This document shows, piece after piece, positions 28,889-37,676 of a stretch of DNA of 64,000 nt. Numbering within the stretch: position 1 is the first letter of the stretch; each line of letters starts with the position of its first letter. The DNA lies in the NCBI RefSeq assembly GCF_003697165.2, contig NZ_CP033092.2, positions 248,001-312,000 on the forward strand. Reading direction: 5' to 3'. This stretch comes from Escherichia coli DSM 30083 = JCM 1649 = ATCC 11775. Its GTDB lineage: Bacteria > Pseudomonadota > Gammaproteobacteria > Enterobacterales > Enterobacteriaceae. Under the pieces are notes generated by a model that ran no database searches, was not told the origin of the DNA, and saw nothing but the letters and a program-made list of their open reading frames with translations. Both the position numbers and the translations under genes were made by a program.

Positions 28889-29939
28889 GCGCGATGCAAT
28901 CAATCATATTCGGCAGTTTGGCGGGCGTCTGGATCGCTTCCGTAAATCGGTCGGCGGCTCTGGCGACGGCGGTCGTAACGCGCCAAAACGGGCGAAATCC
29001 TCGCCAAAACCGGTAAATCGCAAAACCAACGTTTTCAACGAACAGGTGCGCTATGCCTTCCACGGCGCATTGCAGGATCTGAAAAGCAAACCGTTCGCCA
29101 CGTTTTTAACGGTGATGGTTATCGCCATCTCCCTGACGCTGCCCAGCGTCTGTTATATGGTGTACAAAAACGTTAACCAGGCGGCGACGCAGTATTATCC
29201 GTCACCGCAAATCACTGTTTATCTGCAAAAAACGCTGGATGATGACGCCGCTGCGGGTGTGGTGGCACAGTTACAGGCCGAGCAAGGCGTAGAGAAAGTG
29301 AATTATCTTTCTCGTGAAGACGCACTGGGCGAGTTCCGTAACTGGTCTGGTTTTGGTGGTGCGCTGGATATGCTGGAAGAAAACCCGCTTCCGGCAGTGG
29401 CGGTGGTGATCCCGAAACTCGATTTTCAGGGGACGGAATCACTGAATACGCTGCGTGATCGTATCACCCAGATCAACGGCATTGACGAAGTGCGGATGGA
29501 TGACAGCTGGTTTGCCCGTCTGGCGGCGTTAACCGGGCTGGTCGGGCGCGTTTCCGCGATGATCGGCGTGTTGATGGTGGCGGCAGTGTTCCTCGTCATC
29601 GGTAACAGTGTGCGCCTGAGTATCTTTGCTCGCCGTGACTCCATTAACGTGCAGAAACTGATTGGTGCGACGGATGGTTTCATCCTGCGTCCGTTCCTGT
29701 ACGGTGGCGCATTGCTGGGATTTTCTGGCGCATTGTTGTCACTAATTTTGTCAGAAATTCTGGTACTGCGTTTGTCATCGGCGGTTGCAGAAGTGGCACA
29801 GGTTTTCGGAACGAAGTTTGATATCAATGGCTTATCGTTCGATGAATGCCTGCTATTGCTGCTGGTATGCTCGATGATTGGTTGGGTGGCAGCGTGGCTT
29901 GCCACGGTACAACATTTACGCCACTTTACGCCGGAATAA
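28881..29939 (+). CDS. ftsX: FtsX cell-division membrane protein
   Basis: From the ATG at 28881 the protein has 352 residues, the usual length; the earlier frame start inside ftsE is not used. It has a basic cytoplasmic N-terminus, a first helix (about 75-95), a large periplasmic domain that contacts EnvC, and three further helices near 220-345. FtsX couples ATP hydrolysis by FtsE to septal cell-wall hydrolysis. Confidence 0.96.
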
Positions 29940-29954
29940 TAAAAGCGTGTTATA

Positions 29955-29991
29955 CTCTTTCCCTGCAATGGGTTCCGTAGCAGGGAAAGAG
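29955..29991. other. strong hairpin between ftsX and rpoH
   Basis: Perfect 12-base arms CTCTTTCCCTGC (29955-29966) and GCAGGGAAAGAG (29980-29991) enclose a 13-base loop, 15 bases behind the ftsX stop. No T-run follows. A TATACT box at 29951-29956 overlaps the left arm, so the sequence could serve both as an rpoH promoter element and as an mRNA end or processing signal for ftsYEX. Confidence 0.6.
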
Positions 29992-30044
29992 ACCCCGTTG
30001 TCTCTTCCCGGTATTTCATCTCTATGTCACATTTTGTGCGTAAT

Positions 30045-30090
30045 TTATTCACAAGCTTGCATTGAACTTGTGGATAAAATCACGGTCTGA
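30045..30090 (+). promoter_or_regulatory. rpoH promoter region: sigma-E promoter and two DnaA boxes
   Basis: GAACTT (30064-30069), a 16-base spacer and TCTGA (30086-30090) form a typical sigma-E promoter, the known rpoH P3 type used at extreme heat. Two DnaA boxes lie across it: TTATTCACA at 30045-30053 and the reverse of TTATCCACA at 30069-30077. DnaA is known to repress these rpoH promoters. Other sigma-70 promoters probably lie in the same gap but were not placed with confidence. Confidence 0.85.
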
Positions 30091-30183
30091 TAAAACAGTG
30101 AATGATAACCTCGTTGCTCTTAAGCTCTGGCACAGTTGTTGCTACCACTAAAGCGCCAGAAGATATCGATTGAGAGGATTTGA

Positions 30184-31038
30184 ATGACTGACAAAATGCA
30201 AAGTTTAGCTTTAGCCCCAGTTGGCAACCTGGATTCCTACATCCGGGCAGCTAACGCGTGGCCGATGTTGTCGGCTGACGAGGAGCGGGCGCTGGCTGAA
30301 AAGCTGCATTACCATGGCGATCTGGAAGCAGCTAAAACGCTGATCCTGTCTCACCTGCGGTTTGTTGTTCATATTGCTCGTAATTATGCGGGCTATGGCC
30401 TGCCACAGGCGGATTTGATTCAGGAAGGTAACATCGGCCTGATGAAAGCAGTGCGCCGTTTTAACCCGGAAGTGGGTGTGCGCCTGGTCTCCTTCGCCGT
30501 CCACTGGATCAAAGCAGAGATCCACGAATACGTTCTGCGTAACTGGCGTATCGTCAAAGTTGCGACCACCAAAGCGCAGCGCAAACTGTTCTTTAACCTG
30601 CGTAAAACCAAGCAGCGTCTGGGCTGGTTTAACCAGGATGAAGTCGAAATGGTGGCCCGTGAACTGGGCGTAACCAGTAAAGACGTACGTGAGATGGAAT
30701 CACGTATGGCAGCACAGGACATGACCTTTGACCTGTCTTCCGACGACGATTCCGACAGCCAGCCGATGGCTCCGGTGCTCTATCTGCAGGATAAATCATC
30801 TAACTTTGCCGACGGCATTGAAGATGATAACTGGGAAGAGCAGGCAGCAAACCGTCTGACCGACGCGATGCAAGGTCTGGACGAGCGTAGCCAGGATATC
30901 ATCCGCGCGCGCTGGCTGGACGAAGACAATAAGTCCACGTTGCAGGAACTGGCTGACCGTTACGGTGTTTCCGCTGAGCGTGTGCGCCAGCTGGAAAAGA
31001 ACGCGATGAAAAAACTTCGCGCTGCTATTGAAGCGTAA
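30184..31038 (+). CDS. rpoH: RpoH heat-shock sigma factor (sigma-32)
   Basis: A 284-residue sigma-70 family protein. Region 2 (about 50-125) and the C-terminal helix-turn-helix region 4 (about 225-280) are intact, and the sigma-32-specific RpoH box QRKLFFNLR sits at residues 132-140. It directs RNA polymerase to chaperone and protease genes. In E. coli its mRNA start region folds into a thermosensor, and DnaK, SRP/FtsY and FtsH control its activity. The ribosome binding site is GAGAGGA upstream of the ATG at 30184. A rho-independent terminator follows. Confidence 0.98.
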   Translation: MTDKMQSLALAPVGNLDSYIRAANAWPMLSADEERALAEKLHYHGDLEAAKTLILSHLRFVVHIARNYAGYGLPQADLIQEGNIGLMKAVRRFNPEVGVRLVSFAVHWIKAEIHEYVLRNWRIVKVATTKAQRKLFFNLRKTKQRLGWFNQDEVEMVARELGVTSKDVREMESRMAAQDMTFDLSSDDDSDSQPMAPVLYLQDKSSNFADGIEDDNWEEQAANRLTDAMQGLDERSQDIIRARWLDEDNKSTLQELADRYGVSAERVRQLEKNAMKKLRAAIEA

Positions 31039-31066
31039 TCGCGCAGCGCGTTAAGTTGCCACAGAT

Positions 31067-31096
31067 AACCCCTGGATTTGAGTCCGGGGGTTTTTG
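31067..31096 (+). terminator. rho-independent terminator of rpoH
   Basis: Arms AACCCCTGGA and TCCGGGGGTT with a 6-base loop are followed by a T-run (31090-31096). It ends the rpoH transcript before the convergent accessory operon. Confidence 0.92.
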
Positions 31097-31141
31097 TTTA
31101 CGCTATCTTGTAGGACAAGAGATACATCCGGCATTTGTCCT

Positions 31142-32026
31142 TTACAGGAAATTATAGCCTTTCAACATTTCCTTGATGTCTTCAACGATCGCGTCGTTTG
31201 GCATATGAATTGGTCTACGTGTAATACCTGCCTTCACACCCATCAGGTTTAATGCTTCCTTCATTACTGCAGGCGCGGTCATTTTCTTGATCGTCATGCG
31301 CAGTGCATCCATTTTATTACGCTCTTCCTGCGCCTTCTCCATTTCACCGGCCATGAAGTAATTATATAAATCGACTTCAATCGTAGGCAGAACATTCGAC
31401 GTTGCAGCGACAGCAGCCACAGAACCTTCTTTAAATGCATCCAGCATTAACGAGTCAGAGCCGTTTAATACCTTAAAGTTTTTATGTTTAGCGATTTCCA
31501 GATACTGTTTCTGGACTTCGAATTTACCGCTACTGTCTTTTATCGCTACGATATTTTTGATATCGGCTAAACGATTTGCCGTTTCGTATTCGATGCTTAA
31601 TCCTGTCTGGCCCGGCAGGTTATAGAGAATGATGGGGGCTGTTGTGCTAAAGGCAATATCGTAATAGTGACGGTATAAATCTTCCTGATTTGGTACCAGA
31701 TAGTACGGCGTGACAACAGAAATATAATCGGCACCCGCATCAACTAACCGTTTAGTCAATTCGATGGTTTGTTTTGTGCTGCAGCACCCAGCACCTGCAC
31801 AAATGGTAACTTCATTACCGACCTCTTCAACGACGGCTTTTGTTAACTCAACTTTTTCGTCATCGGAAAGCAAATGGAATTCACCATTAGTTCCGCAAAT
31901 GAATAAACCATGAACACCATTATCTACTAACCAGCGCGCCATTTTTTTCGCCGCAGTGATATCCATTTTTTCCGTTTCATCGAAAGGCGTTACCATTGCG
32001 GTAATAATCCCTTTGAGCTCTTTCAT
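31142..32026 (-). CDS. DapA/NanA-family aldolase or synthase (N-acetylneuraminate lyase superfamily)
   Basis: A 294-residue class I aldolase of the DHDPS/NAL family. The Schiff-base Lys163 lies in AIKDSSG, Tyr135 in LYNLPG, and the carboxylate-binding loop is GTNGE (45-49), closer to the 2-keto-3-deoxy-sugar-acid type loop than to DapA's GTTGE. Such enzymes split or form pyruvate adducts. It is the last gene of the operon and its start shares a base with the dehydrogenase stop. A true DapA role is unlikely in this setting; a pyruvate-releasing step in sugar-acid or amino-sugar breakdown is inferred. Substrate unknown. Confidence 0.85.
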   Translation of the reverse strand: MKELKGIITAMVTPFDETEKMDITAAKKMARWLVDNGVHGLFICGTNGEFHLLSDDEKVELTKAVVEEVGNEVTICAGAGCCSTKQTIELTKRLVDAGADYISVVTPYYLVPNQEDLYRHYYDIAFSTTAPIILYNLPGQTGLSIEYETANRLADIKNIVAIKDSSGKFEVQKQYLEIAKHKNFKVLNGSDSLMLDAFKEGSVAAVAATSNVLPTIEVDLYNYFMAGEMEKAQEERNKMDALRMTIKKMTAPAVMKEALNLMGVKAGITRRPIHMPNDAIVEDIKEMLKGYNFL

Positions 32027-32946
32027 TACTCTTTCTCCAGTTCCTGTAATACGTTTTTAATAGAAATTTGCATTGTGTTATGGTCGGCCTCATCGGTAAA
32101 TGAAGCGGCATGAGGGGTAATAGAATAATTTTTAAGTTCGGTGAGTTCTTTTGAACGTTCTCTCAGTTCAATATCTTCACTGGCAAAAGCAATTTTCTGA
32201 TTGCTAAGTGCGGTATATAAACTTTTCTCATCGACCAATCCACCCCTGGCTGTATTGATTAAAATAGCCGAAGATTTCATTTTCTCAAATACAGAGTCGT
32301 TAATTATATTGCGAGTACTGTCCAGTAAAGGTAAATGCAGAGAAATTACATCGCTGTACTGATATATTTCATCAGGTGATTTAAGTTCTATATAGGATGG
32401 AACCTTGCTTTTATCAATATGAGGATCATGAGCAGTAATCGTCATTCCCATAGAATGAGCAATATGAGCAACATGTTGACCAATTGCACCAAGTCCAATT
32501 AATCCCAGATTTTTTTGATATAGCTCATACCCGACAAGCCTGATGTCCTTACCATTTCTTGCCTGACTCTCGATTTCAACATATTTTCGGGAACTGGAGA
32601 GCATCATCAGAATGGTCATTTCTGCAACAGAAATAGAGTTAGCATTAAGAGCTTTATGTACCACGATGTCTTTACTATTTGCGTAATCGACATCTATGTT
32701 ATCTAACCCTACGCCATATTTTGAAATAACCTTCAGGTTTTTTGCCTGATCAATAACTTCTCTGCTCAGAGGATCGTTTCCGGTGATAATGGCATTCGCG
32801 TCTTTAATTTTCTCGATGAGTTCTTCCTTGCTATATCGACCTCCACTGTTATTACATTCAACTTGATAACCTGCGGATTTTAACTTATCAATATAGACCT
32901 TGCCTTTACCCACAAAAGGCCGGGGAGTGATAATTATCTTTTTCAT
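32026..32946 (-). CDS. D-isomer-specific 2-hydroxyacid dehydrogenase (SerA-like)
   Basis: A 306-residue NAD-dependent dehydrogenase. The Rossmann motif GLGAIG is at 151-156; the catalytic Arg234 lies in NTARGG and His279 in TPHAAS, with a glutamate-containing DIELRE segment (258-263) in the usual Glu position. The start at 32946 (MKKIIITPRP) is chosen; the upstream start adds ten hydrophobic residues that overlap the IID gene. It would interconvert a 2-hydroxy acid and a 2-keto acid. Beside a pyruvate-type aldolase it may supply the 2-keto substrate. AT-rich codon use sets it apart from the neighbouring backbone. Confidence 0.85.
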   Translation of the reverse strand: MKKIIITPRPFVGKGKVYIDKLKSAGYQVECNNSGGRYSKEELIEKIKDANAIITGNDPLSREVIDQAKNLKVISKYGVGLDNIDVDYANSKDIVVHKALNANSISVAEMTILMMLSSSRKYVEIESQARNGKDIRLVGYELYQKNLGLIGLGAIGQHVAHIAHSMGMTITAHDPHIDKSKVPSYIELKSPDEIYQYSDVISLHLPLLDSTRNIINDSVFEKMKSSAILINTARGGLVDEKSLYTALSNQKIAFASEDIELRERSKELTELKNYSITPHAASFTDEADHNTMQISIKNVLQELEKE

Positions 32947-32947
32947 T

Positions 32948-33802
32948 TTATAAAAGGCCAAAGAAAGAAAATGCAAGACTCAAAACAAGAATAGTGACCA
33001 GAATACGTAAGAAATGAGGGCCACATTTTTGTATGTAAAAATAAATACCCAACACGGCAATAAGTGGCAACATGTTAGGGACAATTTTATCTAGCATATC
33101 CTGTAAGACAATGGTATTGCCACCGCCGGTTGTAATATGCAATGGCGTCTTAATTTTTACATACGTTGCTGAAAGCGCCCCCATCATCAACAGCCCGAAC
33201 ATTCCAGCACCTTCGATAATTCGATGTATGCTCCCGGAATGCAAGATTTCCAGAATTGACTCTTTCCCTTTTTTATAGCCGATATTAAGAGCAAATCGAC
33301 TGGCGAAGAACATATAACTAACCTGGTAAATCAGGGGGAGAAGTGCAGCAATAACATATCCCTGAATAACAAACGGGATACAGACACCAATAACAATGGG
33401 ACGCAATGTACCAAAGTCTAACGTGTCACCAATACCCGATACAGGCCCCATAAGACCAGTTTTTAAACCCGTAACAAGTTGTGTTGTTGATTCACGTTGT
33501 TCTTCTGATTCCTGGGCGGCTTTTTCCTCCAGTGCAATACTAATACCAGCGATAACCGAGCCCCAGTTAGCCTGTGTGTTGAACATGGTTAAATGGCGCT
33601 GTAAGGCTTTGGCGAGATCTTTTTCATCTGGGTATAGCTTCGCCAATACGCCTGTCATTGCATTGCAAAATGCCAGTGCTTGTAAACGTTCAAAGTTCAA
33701 TGATGTTTCAGAGAACGCGTGCCATTTTAGCCAAACAATCTGAACGTCTCTTTTCGTAATAGGGGAGGATTCTGAGTATCCTGACTCAATTATATTATCC
33801 AT
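32948..33802 (-). CDS. PTS IID component, mannose family
   Basis: A 284-residue mannose-type IID protein starting at MDNIIESGYS behind AAGGAAC; the longer frame from 33874 runs through the IIC gene and is rejected. It shows the family pattern of a large cytoplasmic N-terminal part (with TGLMGPVSGIGDT) and C-terminal hydrophobic helices. With IIC it forms the transport channel. It overlaps the IIC gene by 8 bases. Confidence 0.9.
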   Translation of the reverse strand: MDNIIESGYSESSPITKRDVQIVWLKWHAFSETSLNFERLQALAFCNAMTGVLAKLYPDEKDLAKALQRHLTMFNTQANWGSVIAGISIALEEKAAQESEEQRESTTQLVTGLKTGLMGPVSGIGDTLDFGTLRPIVIGVCIPFVIQGYVIAALLPLIYQVSYMFFASRFALNIGYKKGKESILEILHSGSIHRIIEGAGMFGLLMMGALSATYVKIKTPLHITTGGGNTIVLQDMLDKIVPNMLPLIAVLGIYFYIQKCGPHFLRILVTILVLSLAFSFFGLL

Positions 33803-34541
33803 TTTTAGTTCCTTTTGTATTTTGTGACTGCATATATAAGAGGACGGCACAGAGTCCAAAAATAGAGATGCCAATGGTATTCAAGCCTGAATAGGTCACG
33901 AGGAAAAAGCCAATAATGAACAGAGGGATGTATTGTTTCTTACCGATAACAATTATGGTTATCGCAAAACCGAGTGCAGGCAGAATATTACCGGCAATTG
34001 CCAGGCCATTCGTCGACCAGGCGGGAAGCAGGTTTACAAAAGAGGCAATGGCATCCGGGCCATACAGGCAGGCGATGAATACCGGTACAAAACGCATCGG
34101 AAAGGCTAACAGGAGAGGATATATTGTGGCTGCGCGTTGGATGCCTTTTATATCACCTTTTTCTGCGTAGCGATCAGCCATGTGGATAAATGTGGTATTC
34201 AGTGTTTTACGTACGTTTTCCAGAACAACGCCGAGCAATCCCAGTGGAATAGCCAAAGAGATAGCAATTTCTGGTTTAATACCTGCGGTAAGTGCAATTG
34301 GAATTGCTATACACGAGGCTAGACCTTCATCTGCAGGAGGATTTCCTCCCGGGGCAATACTCCCGATATAGATCATCTGTAAGGTGGCCCCAACAGATAA
34401 AGCAGTTGGCATATCATTAAAGATGAGTCCCATAATAGGTGCTATCGATAATGGCATACGCATAATAGAAAAGCCGTACCATACTTTTGCTTGGGATATC
34501 CAATATACCAGGGCAATCATTGCTGCTGTAAAAATAGACAT
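33795..34541 (-). CDS. PTS IIC component, mannose family
   Basis: A 248-residue polytopic membrane protein of the mannose/sorbose IIC family (ManY/SorA group), including the conserved stretch MIYIGSIAPGGNPPADE. It forms the sugar path with IID. It starts 16 bases behind the IIB gene and overlaps IID. Confidence 0.9.
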   Translation of the reverse strand: MSIFTAAMIALVYWISQAKVWYGFSIMRMPLSIAPIMGLIFNDMPTALSVGATLQMIYIGSIAPGGNPPADEGLASCIAIPIALTAGIKPEIAISLAIPLGLLGVVLENVRKTLNTTFIHMADRYAEKGDIKGIQRAATIYPLLLAFPMRFVPVFIACLYGPDAIASFVNLLPAWSTNGLAIAGNILPALGFAITIIVIGKKQYIPLFIIGFFLVTYSGLNTIGISIFGLCAVLLYMQSQNTKGTKNG

Positions 34542-34557
34542 AAGCTCCTCTCCTTAA

Positions 34558-35043
34558 TTAAGGTAACTTATTTTTGATTTTTTGTAGGCTGGCAGGATCT
34601 TCTTCAGGAATAGTTTGGAAATAAACTTTGATATTCTTATCTTCGATGATTTGAAGTTTGTCGGCATCTTCGTGGTTGAGTGATATTTGGTTAAAGACAA
34701 TTTTTCTTCCCGGAGTATTTTCAACACCACCGACTTGTAATTCCTCTAACATCAAACCACCTTGTATAGTTTTTAATGCAGAATCGATCGATTTGAAAAG
34801 AATTAGTAATTTACCTTCATAGAAACTATTGCTGTTCCAGCGTTGTAACGTATCTTCAATGGAGGTCATTATGACTTCAACACCACTTGGCGCTGCCATC
34901 TTATAGACTTCAGCCAGGAAAGGATTGCGTGACAAGGGATCATCAATAACAATTATTTTATTTGCATCACTCCTTTTTAGCCATTTTGTTATGACTTGTC
35001 CATGAATTAAACGGTAATCAATACGGGCATGTACTATACTCAT
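34558..35043 (-). CDS. PTS IIB component, mannose family
   Basis: A 161-residue mannose-type IIB protein. The phosphorylated histidine is His14 in the motif RIDYRLIHGQV. It takes phosphate from the separate IIA protein and transfers it to the incoming sugar. Six bases behind the IIA gene. Confidence 0.9.
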   Translation of the reverse strand: MSIVHARIDYRLIHGQVITKWLKRSDANKIIVIDDPLSRNPFLAEVYKMAAPSGVEVIMTSIEDTLQRWNSNSFYEGKLLILFKSIDSALKTIQGGLMLEELQVGGVENTPGRKIVFNQISLNHEDADKLQIIEDKNIKVYFQTIPEEDPASLQKIKNKLP

Positions 35044-35049
35044 AGTTTA

Positions 35050-35451
35050 TCATCCTTTATTAAAACAATAAGTTTGAATCATCTCTTTACCAGCATCATG
35101 TATATGCTGAATATATTCATCAAAGGACTGTTCTTCGTCAGAATCCTGTAACATGTTGGCTTCAATTAACATTGCCAGATTGACACCGCTGATGCAGCGA
35201 ATGGGAAATTCTCGTGAAAGAAGGTAGGCGATATTTGAAGGTGTGCCGCCATAAATATCCGTAAATATGATTGTTTCTACATCAGGATTGAGTATGGTTT
35301 TTACTTGTTGCATAAGTGCTTCAGGTGACATTCCCGGCATCAGAGAAATAGCTGTAGTATGCGGTGTTTTACCTACAATCATTTCGCTACTGGCGAGTAA
35401 AGCATTCCCTGCCTCACCGTGTGTCAGAATTATAATATTGAACTGGTTCAA
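35050..35451 (-). CDS. PTS IIA component, mannose family
   Basis: A 133-residue EIIA-Man-type protein; the phosphorylated residue is His11 in LTHGEAG. It receives phosphate from HPr. It is the first gene of this operon. No HPr or Enzyme I is encoded here, so the general PtsH/PtsI proteins must serve it, unlike the other PTS operon in the window, which carries its own HPr. Confidence 0.9.
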   Translation of the reverse strand: MNQFNIIILTHGEAGNALLASSEMIVGKTPHTTAISLMPGMSPEALMQQVKTILNPDVETIIFTDIYGGTPSNIAYLLSREFPIRCISGVNLAMLIEANMLQDSDEEQSFDEYIQHIHDAGKEMIQTYCFNKG

Positions 35452-35548
35452 ATGATAAATTCCTTTTAATATGTACAGAGGATAGATAATAAATAATATT
35501 CAACACATGAATGTTTTTAGCTTTCAGCAAGGTAACCTTTGGCCTTTG

Positions 35549-35590
35549 ATTATATTGTTTTTATTTGGCGATAATGTTAGCAAGATCACA
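35549..35590 (-). promoter_or_regulatory. candidate class II CRP-dependent promoter of the mannose-type PTS operon
   Basis: On the minus strand TGTGA-TCTTGC-TAACA (35575-35590) is a near-consensus CRP site. A perfect -10 box TATAAT lies at 35549-35554, which puts the transcription start near 35541-35542 and the CRP site at about -41. This is the standard class II spacing. No good -35 box is present, as expected for a CRP-dependent promoter. The leader would be about 90 bases long. Confidence 0.65.
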
Positions 35591-36385
35591 GTTGATAGCA
35601 TTAGCTAAAATTGCTAATAAATTGTTTGTAATAAAAAACAGGGCTTATGATGTGCTGTTCATCATAATTAATGATAATTGAATACTTTTATATTTATTTA
35701 ATGAATATATTCCAGTGAACCAAAAATACGTCGAGTAAATAAATCAACACTTATGATTTATAAGAATTATATATAAAAAGAGGACGTATTACGCTTAAAG
35801 AAGATAGACTTTATGCTAATTATATATATTTAATGCTTGTTTTAAATTTCAGGATGGGAAAAGGGATATGCTCAATCTGGAAAAACACAATTGAGCTATA
35901 GCCGTTTCTACTAATAGATTAAATGCTATAGAGCAACATTTGGGGGGTATGAGGAATATTTGAAACCAGACAACATATCAGGAAAAATGCTCAAGGGAGG
36001 TCCATTCCAAAACTGAGTACAGGCTAGTTATCAGCAATGTTTATTGCCATTACTTTGTTTATTTGATTACGGGAATTGTGATGTATTTTGCTCGGTAAGC
36101 TTTATCGTGCTCAGGTTTGAGGTATGCGTGATGGCATCATCATTTGATGTACCAGGCTATTTTTACCCCAACGCTTGTTTAGGTGAATTTCTTCTTGTAG
36201 AAAAAGCCAACTGTCCCGCAGATTGTTAATAAACTGTCAAAATAGCTATTCCAATATCATAAAAATGGGGTATGTTTTAGCAGAGTATGCTGCTAAAGCA
36301 CGGGTAGCTACGTATAAAACGAAATAAAGTGCTGCACAACAACATCACAACACACGTAATAACCAGAAGAGTGGGGATTCTCAGG
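35591..36385. other. gene-free AT-rich stretch between the PTS operon and livJ
   Basis: I see no convincing gene in these roughly 800 bases. Repeated TTAGC/GCTAA motifs occur near 35577-35617 (for example TTAGC at 35601 and GCTAA at 35613-35617) and could be operator half sites for the PTS operon. From about 36150 the sequence is the familiar livJ upstream region, which holds the Lrp-controlled livJ promoter. A 61-codon plus-strand frame at 36044-36229 has no ribosome binding site and is not called. Confidence 0.55.
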
Positions 36386-37489
36386 ATGAACATAAAGGGT
36401 AAAGCGTTACTGGCAGGATGTATCGCGCTGGCATTCAGCAATATGGCTCTGGCAGAAGATATTAAAGTCGCCGTCGTAGGCGCAATGTCCGGTCCGGTGG
36501 CGCAGTACGGTGACCAGGAGTTTACTGGCGCAGAGCAGGCGGTTGCGGATATCAATGCTAAAGGTGGTATCAAAGGCAACAAACTGCAAATCGTAAAATA
36601 TGACGATGCCTGTGACCCGAAACAGGCGGTTGCGGTGGCGAACAAAGTCGTTAACGACGGCATTAAATACGTGATTGGTCACCTCTGCTCTTCATCAACG
36701 CAGCCAGCGTCTGACATCTACGAAGACGAAGGCATTTTAATGATCACCCCAGCGGCAACCGCACCAGAGCTGACCGCCCGTGGCTATCAGCTGATCCTGC
36801 GCACCACCGGCCTGGACTCAGACCAGGGGCCGACGGCGGCGAAATATATACTTGAGAAAGTGAAACCGCAACGCATTGCTATCGTTCACGACAAACAGCA
36901 GTACGGCGAAGGTCTGGCGCGTGCAGTGCAGGACGGCCTGAAGAAAGGCAATGCTAACGTGGTGTTCTTTGATGGCATCACCGCCGGGGAAAAAGATTTC
37001 TCTACCCTGGTGGCGCGTTTGAAGAAAGAGAATATCGATTTCGTTTACTACGGCGGTTATCACCCGGAAATGGGGCAAATCCTGCGTCAGGCACGCGCGG
37101 CAGGGCTGAAAACTCAGTTTATGGGGCCAGAAGGCGTGGCTAACGTCTCGCTGTCTAACATTGCGGGCGAATCAGCGGAAGGGCTGCTGGTGACCAAGCC
37201 GAAGAACTACGATCAGGTTCCGGCGAACAAACCGATTGTTGACGCGATCAAAGCGAAAAAACAGGACCCAAGCGGCGCGTTCGTCTGGACCACCTACGCC
37301 GCGCTGCAATCTTTGCAAGCGGGCCTGAATCAGTCTGACGATCCGGCGGAGATCGCTAAATACCTGAAAGCGAACTCGGTTGATACGGTGATGGGGCCGC
37401 TGACCTGGGATGAGAAAGGCGATCTGAAAGGCTTTGAGTTCGGTGTGTTTGACTGGCACGCCAACGGCACGGCGACTGATGCGAAGTAA
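36386..37489 (+). CDS. livJ: LivJ Leu/Ile/Val-binding periplasmic protein
   Basis: A 367-residue precursor with a signal peptide ending at MALA (about residue 23), followed by the mature sequence EDIKVAVVGAMSGP. The start at 36386 follows a CAGGA stretch; the longer frame from 36329 is not used. LivJ binds leucine, isoleucine and valine in the periplasm and hands them to LivHMGF. It closely resembles LivK, encoded 2 kb downstream. Expression is repressed by Lrp with leucine in E. coli. Confidence 0.97.
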   Translation: MNIKGKALLAGCIALAFSNMALAEDIKVAVVGAMSGPVAQYGDQEFTGAEQAVADINAKGGIKGNKLQIVKYDDACDPKQAVAVANKVVNDGIKYVIGHLCSSSTQPASDIYEDEGILMITPAATAPELTARGYQLILRTTGLDSDQGPTAAKYILEKVKPQRIAIVHDKQQYGEGLARAVQDGLKKGNANVVFFDGITAGEKDFSTLVARLKKENIDFVYYGGYHPEMGQILRQARAAGLKTQFMGPEGVANVSLSNIAGESAEGLLVTKPKNYDQVPANKPIVDAIKAKKQDPSGAFVWTTYAALQSLQAGLNQSDDPAEIAKYLKANSVDTVMGPLTWDEKGDLKGFEFGVFDWHANGTATDAK

Positions 37490-37547
37490 TCATTAATCGG
37501 CAACTTTGGGTTGCCGCCAAATTGCTAATATCGAGTACGTTGCTTCA

Positions 37548-37648
<101 letters not shown>

Positions 37649-37676
37649 ATATCACTTGTGAAATCAAACTTGACGA

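Noticed and set aside
35500..35600. Sigma-54 promoter for the mannose-type PTS operon
   Set aside because: Mannose-type PTS operons are often sigma-54 dependent, but I found no GG-N10-GC pair in suitable position on the minus strand; the CRP/TATAAT arrangement fits better.
36044..36229. 61-codon plus-strand frame in the livJ upstream region
   Set aside because: No ribosome binding site or family resemblance, and its second half runs into the familiar livJ leader sequence.
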